Shown here piece by piece: positions 60,263 to 64,000 of a DNA stretch of 64,000 nt; the first letter of the stretch is position 1; each line of letters starts with the position of its first letter. A program made the position numbers and the translations under genes. The DNA comes from Fratercula arctica (taxonomy: Eukaryota > Chordata > Aves > Charadriiformes > Alcidae), in contig CANTUZ010000011.1 in NCBI GenBank assembly GCA_947846985.1, positions 26,351,089 through 26,415,088 of the forward strand, read 5' to 3'. Under the pieces are notes generated by a model. It ran no database searches, was not told where the DNA came from, and saw only the letters and a list, made by a program, of their open reading frames with translations.

Positions 60263-60942
60263 GAACGTGAAAAAGGCACCAAGGTGGAGAGCAGTAAACT
60301 CCTTCACTTTCACATGTCAACACCAAAATATTTGATTTCAACTGTCAAAAGTAGTGAGGCAAGAGCAGTGCTGTTCATCACTGCCTAGTCTCCACGCTTT
60401 CACAATCAGCAACTCTTCTAAGGTAAGGTGACAACACCTAAACCAAGGAAAGGCAGTATATTTAAGCTAGAAGAGCTGCCACAAGCACCTCTCTTGATTC
60501 ACAGGTCACAGCACGCTCAAATGGGAACACGGCTCTCAGAAATCACACCTTTTCCTTCAGCATCCCTCTCTAAAGGAAGACTTCCTAGAAAAACGGTGTG
60601 CAGGGGAGTTTCTACTTTGTCCAAGTTTACCTTCTTGCCTCTCCCAGGCCTTTCTGTGATTAGCAATGTCTTCTGCAGCACGAGCACAGACCTTTTAAAC
60701 TGCTTGTCCTGATACGAGAATATTACACTGATCTCATCTCATCTTAACAGATCCATGGGATGTCAAGGATTTTGGTAGAACAAGAAAGAATCATTTCATT
60801 TTTTAGCAAAAATCATAACCCATTAAAAAAAAAAAAAGAAAAAAGAAGACATACACACAAATGATCAGGGAACTTTCCTCAAAGAAATTCTGTATCGATT
60901 TGACATACAGAAACCCTCTGTATGTTATAGTGAACTCTGAAG

Positions 60943-60965
60943 AAAAAAAAAAAAAAAAAAAAAAA
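60943..60965 (+). repeat. A23 homopolymer
   Basis: Uninterrupted run of A. An additional A-rich stretch lies at about 60824-60846. No retroposed gene recognised upstream of either. Confidence 0.93.
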
Positions 60966-63315
60966 TCATTCCAGTGTTTTCCCACCCTGCGTGTGCCAGC
61001 AGAGCCATGGGCTGGCCGTGGCTCCCCCCTCTGTCTCCCCCACCACATCCAGCAGGCGCTGGATCTGAGCGACTCCTCTTCAAAATCCACTGATAAAAAG
61101 ACTCCCACATTTGCATTTTGCAGCATGCACAAAAACAGCCTTTGGGGCCCTGAAACTGCTCTCCATCCAAGCATCTTCAAAGCAGGAGAGATAAGCACCT
61201 CGACCTCAAAGGAAACATTCCTTGTTTCTCTCCGTTTTGTAACATTGACTGTGATAAATCCGTCTCCTCTTTTAATTATCTCAACAAGGTCTTCTAGAAG
61301 GACCTGCTTCCTGGTTTAGAGATGCTTCAAAATCTAATGTAGATGATTAAGTAAATGATACAAGTAATTAAAAGATTCTATTAATCTAATTACCATTTAA
61401 ATCTTATTCTTCATATGATATATCCAAATCTCGGTATCTTATTCTATGCTATTCTGCTAATATTTCTAGCGTGTAAGCCCATGACAGATTAAAGATATGA
61501 AAAAAAAAAACATTTGTCCGATGTTCACATATCTGCAAGTCCGTAATTTCAGAATAAATCAGCTTGGACGACAGTCACTTACGCTACTGCATCACCAGCA
61601 ATCTGCATCTCAGAAGGTTTACTCCTCCCGACTTGAACTTTCTTCTAACACTGACAACGTGAAGATGACCTTAACTCCGGATGACGGAGCTTTAGATAGA
61701 GGTCATTTCAAATGAGAGTGACCGTGCATTTTGCAAACAACATACAGTTGCAGCAAACGACGTACAGCAAAAACCCAGATGACATAAACCACAAAATATC
61801 TGGTGCTTCAAAGCAGAATTTCCATGAAAGCAAAAGCCTGTGTGTCTGGATCCTCTCATGAGCTCTAATTTTCCTCCTGGCCTTTCTTGAGGAGTCACTG
61901 AATAAAGCACTAACTACTGGAATCTAAAATACTGCAAATAAAATACTGCATTTAGAGCTGAACAGTGAATTGGGAAAAGGGATAAGGACAACAGAAACAA
62001 GTTTTTCTAAGGACTTGGAGAACTGCCATGTTTTCAGGACTGAAATATATTCATGGCTATGAATCTATGAGGTTAAAATTGCCTGGAAAACCAATGCATG
62101 TGTAAGAGTCCAGACTATAAAATAAAGATGCTTCCTTCCCATTTATTCTCTATTCCACGACAATCTTGTGTAATTTGTGCCCTGCTTCCTTTGGTGACCT
62201 AGTACCTACTAAGTTTTCCAAAGTGGTTCATAGGTTATTGCATGCAGCCAACTCCACCTGCCATGTTCTACCCAGGCCACGTCGGTCCACCTGGGCTCAC
62301 ATTACACCCACTTTAGTACAACCAAAGCTCTTCAGCTCTTTCCTCAAGCTCCCTGACCTCTCACTCGTGCCATTTCAGATGGGCAATAATCATTTTGATC
62401 CGTCAGCCAGTGATTTGGGAGAACTCACTTGCATCTCAAAATAAAATATCTGCAGCTGTAGCCGTGATATGAAAAGGGCAGAGGGCTGGAAAGGGAAAGA
62501 TCAAGAAAGATGAAACAGGTGATTTCCTCCTGTAATATAGCAGATGTTGCCCTTAGCAAAAAAACACGGTCAAGTAAGGAAGAATTCAAACATCCTATTA
62601 CCGCAATTCAGGATTTACGAATAAAATACATGACAAAATTGTAATCATCCAGCTTTTTGCAGTGTTAGTCGAAGCAATTTATAGGACTGAAATACTGCAA
62701 GAAAACTATTTTAAAATGGACATGCGCTGAAGAACCTTTGGAGAAACAGATGGAATAATCAAGAGACATGAGTTTATAAATTCAGCACGAGAACTCTCTC
62801 TTTAAAGCATTCAGTTTGTACACTTGAAGGAGCACCTTCACGTTGACTTGCTTTTCTTTCATTTAAGAGTTGAGATCTCACAGCCAGTCTGGGTAACCCC
62901 GACACAAACAGCATCTCCGCTGCAAAAACCTCCCATCCAGTGCCGTGCACCAGAATTGCACCAGAGACACTGGACATTGCACCAGCGGAGCCGGGGTGTG
63001 GGTTACACACCCCAACATCGCCTATACCCGCGGCCGGGGCCAGGTCACTGTTGCTTTGTCATGTGAAGCAGCAGTAGCAAAGCAACACCCTCTGAATTCC
63101 CCCCCCAAAAAACAGCCCCCAAACCAATTCCTTTTGAATGTATTTCACTGCAGACATTGAAGTTCTTTTCCCTGAATACTTGTAAAAATGTAGATAACAC
63201 ATAGGAAGTACGTTCAATGCCTTTTGCATCACAAAACATAAGCTGATGGTGAAGTGGGTTACAGAAATCCATTATTTCAGGAGGCAGACTTGAATTTATC
63301 ACTAGGATGCCTCCA

Positions 63316-63356
63316 GATAGATTAAAATTAATCACAGTGATTAATTTTAATCTATC
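63316..63356. repeat. 41-bp near-perfect palindrome
   Basis: Two 20-bp arms (gatagattaaaattaatcac and its exact reverse complement) separated by one A at 63336. Strongly A/T-rich; each half contains ATTAATTTTAAT-like homeodomain-type cores. Confidence 0.97.
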
Positions 63357-64000
63357 AGAATAATGTTTAAATATTAACAACATTCATCTCCAAGTTCATT
63401 TAAATTATTAACACTTGATTATCTATTAATTGATTGTATTATTTTTTCATCAAGTGCTGGAGTTTCTCTCCAGGACTCCTGCCATTCTGGCTCCTTCCCA
63501 CCATGCTGAAATCACCCATGGACCTGCTCATGGTGGTGAACACAACACCCAGTAGTGAGAAATTAGCATTTGTGCCTCATCTGTGTCAGAAATCTGGGCT
63601 TTTGAGGAAGTCTGTTTGCGTGAAAAGAAAATACCTTTCATTCTAAGGTTGTACCACTAGTGACAACTTAATTTCACTACCCAGCACACTACTGCGTACA
63701 CAAAATCCAGTCTGTCAGAGAACAGCCATCACCTCACCAGGTAAATGTCTGCTGTATTGCAGACAGGCGGTTGCACAAACTTAACAGTTAGCTTGCTTTT
63801 CTCAGTAGCAAAATGCTTAATCACACAGAAAGCAAAATGTGCAGTTGCTTTCAGGGGAGATCATGTATCTAATAAAGAATTCTCTTTAACCTGGATGTGA
63901 GGAACTTATTACTTGAAAATGCCCTGATGCAATATAGCGTAAAACCATGACATCCCAGTAGATGTGTCATTATAGCTGCAGTGCGATGAACGCCATTTAG

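Larger units (their letters stand above)
60263..64000. other. Non-coding stretch at the right edge
   Basis: Two A-rich tracts (60824-60846, 60943-60965), the 41-bp palindrome at 63316 and a small CpG-rich spot at about 62990-63045. No exon, RNA gene or mobile element recognised. Confidence 0.6.

Noticed and set aside
60861..61319. 152-codon plus-strand open frame
   Set aside because: It runs through an A23 homopolymer (poly-lysine) and has no domain; its reverse strand is equally open.
1..64000. Endogenous retrovirus, CRISPR array, tRNA, rRNA or snoRNA genes
   Set aside because: I looked for retroviral LTR/gene motifs, spaced direct repeats, cloverleaf A/B boxes and rRNA segments on both strands and recognised none; a formal search (RepeatMasker, tRNAscan, Rfam) would be decisive.

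Overview
This window is avian-type vertebrate DNA. Two observations support that: several CR1 LINE fragments carrying the bird-typical 3' end (ATTCTATG repeats; mirror image 'atcatagaatggtttgggttggaaggga'-type starts), and a compact set of split coding exons that closely match the L1-family cell adhesion molecule CHL1 (close homolog of L1). There are no bacterial features. The species cannot be read from the sequence.

Layout. Positions 1-38,548 hold the 5' part of CHL1 on the minus strand. I recognise 17 exons with GT/AG borders that join in phase, giving about 749 codons (2,247 nt) from the signal peptide to the start of the second fibronectin type III (FNIII) domain. From right to left these are the signal-peptide exon, Ig1, Ig2, a 48-nt linker mini-exon, Ig3, Ig4, Ig5, Ig6, FNIII-1 and the first exon of FNIII-2. 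The rest of the gene (remaining FNIII domains, membrane segment, ankyrin-binding tail) lies to the left, outside the window. The start-codon exon begins at a splice acceptor, so at least one untranslated exon and the promoter lie further right.

Introns hold CR1 fragments (three clear, plus one older and diverged copy of about 0.9 kb), homopolymer tracts, and otherwise unremarkable single-copy sequence. The longest intron (25,745-34,510) has no repeat I can name.

Positions 38,549-64,000 (about 25 kb) contain no coding exon that I can support. This is most simply the large first intron(s) or upstream flank of CHL1. It holds four CR1 copies, a GATA microsatellite, short tandem duplications, a near-perfect 41-bp palindrome, G/C homopolymer tracts and patches of raised CpG density that are candidates for regulatory DNA.

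No new biological system is evident. The points most worth checking are a changed integrin-motif site in Ig6 (DGDE where mammalian CHL1 has DGEA), a conserved 48-nt mini-exon, a T20 tract beside the exon 14 acceptor, and the location of the missing 5' untranslated exon.
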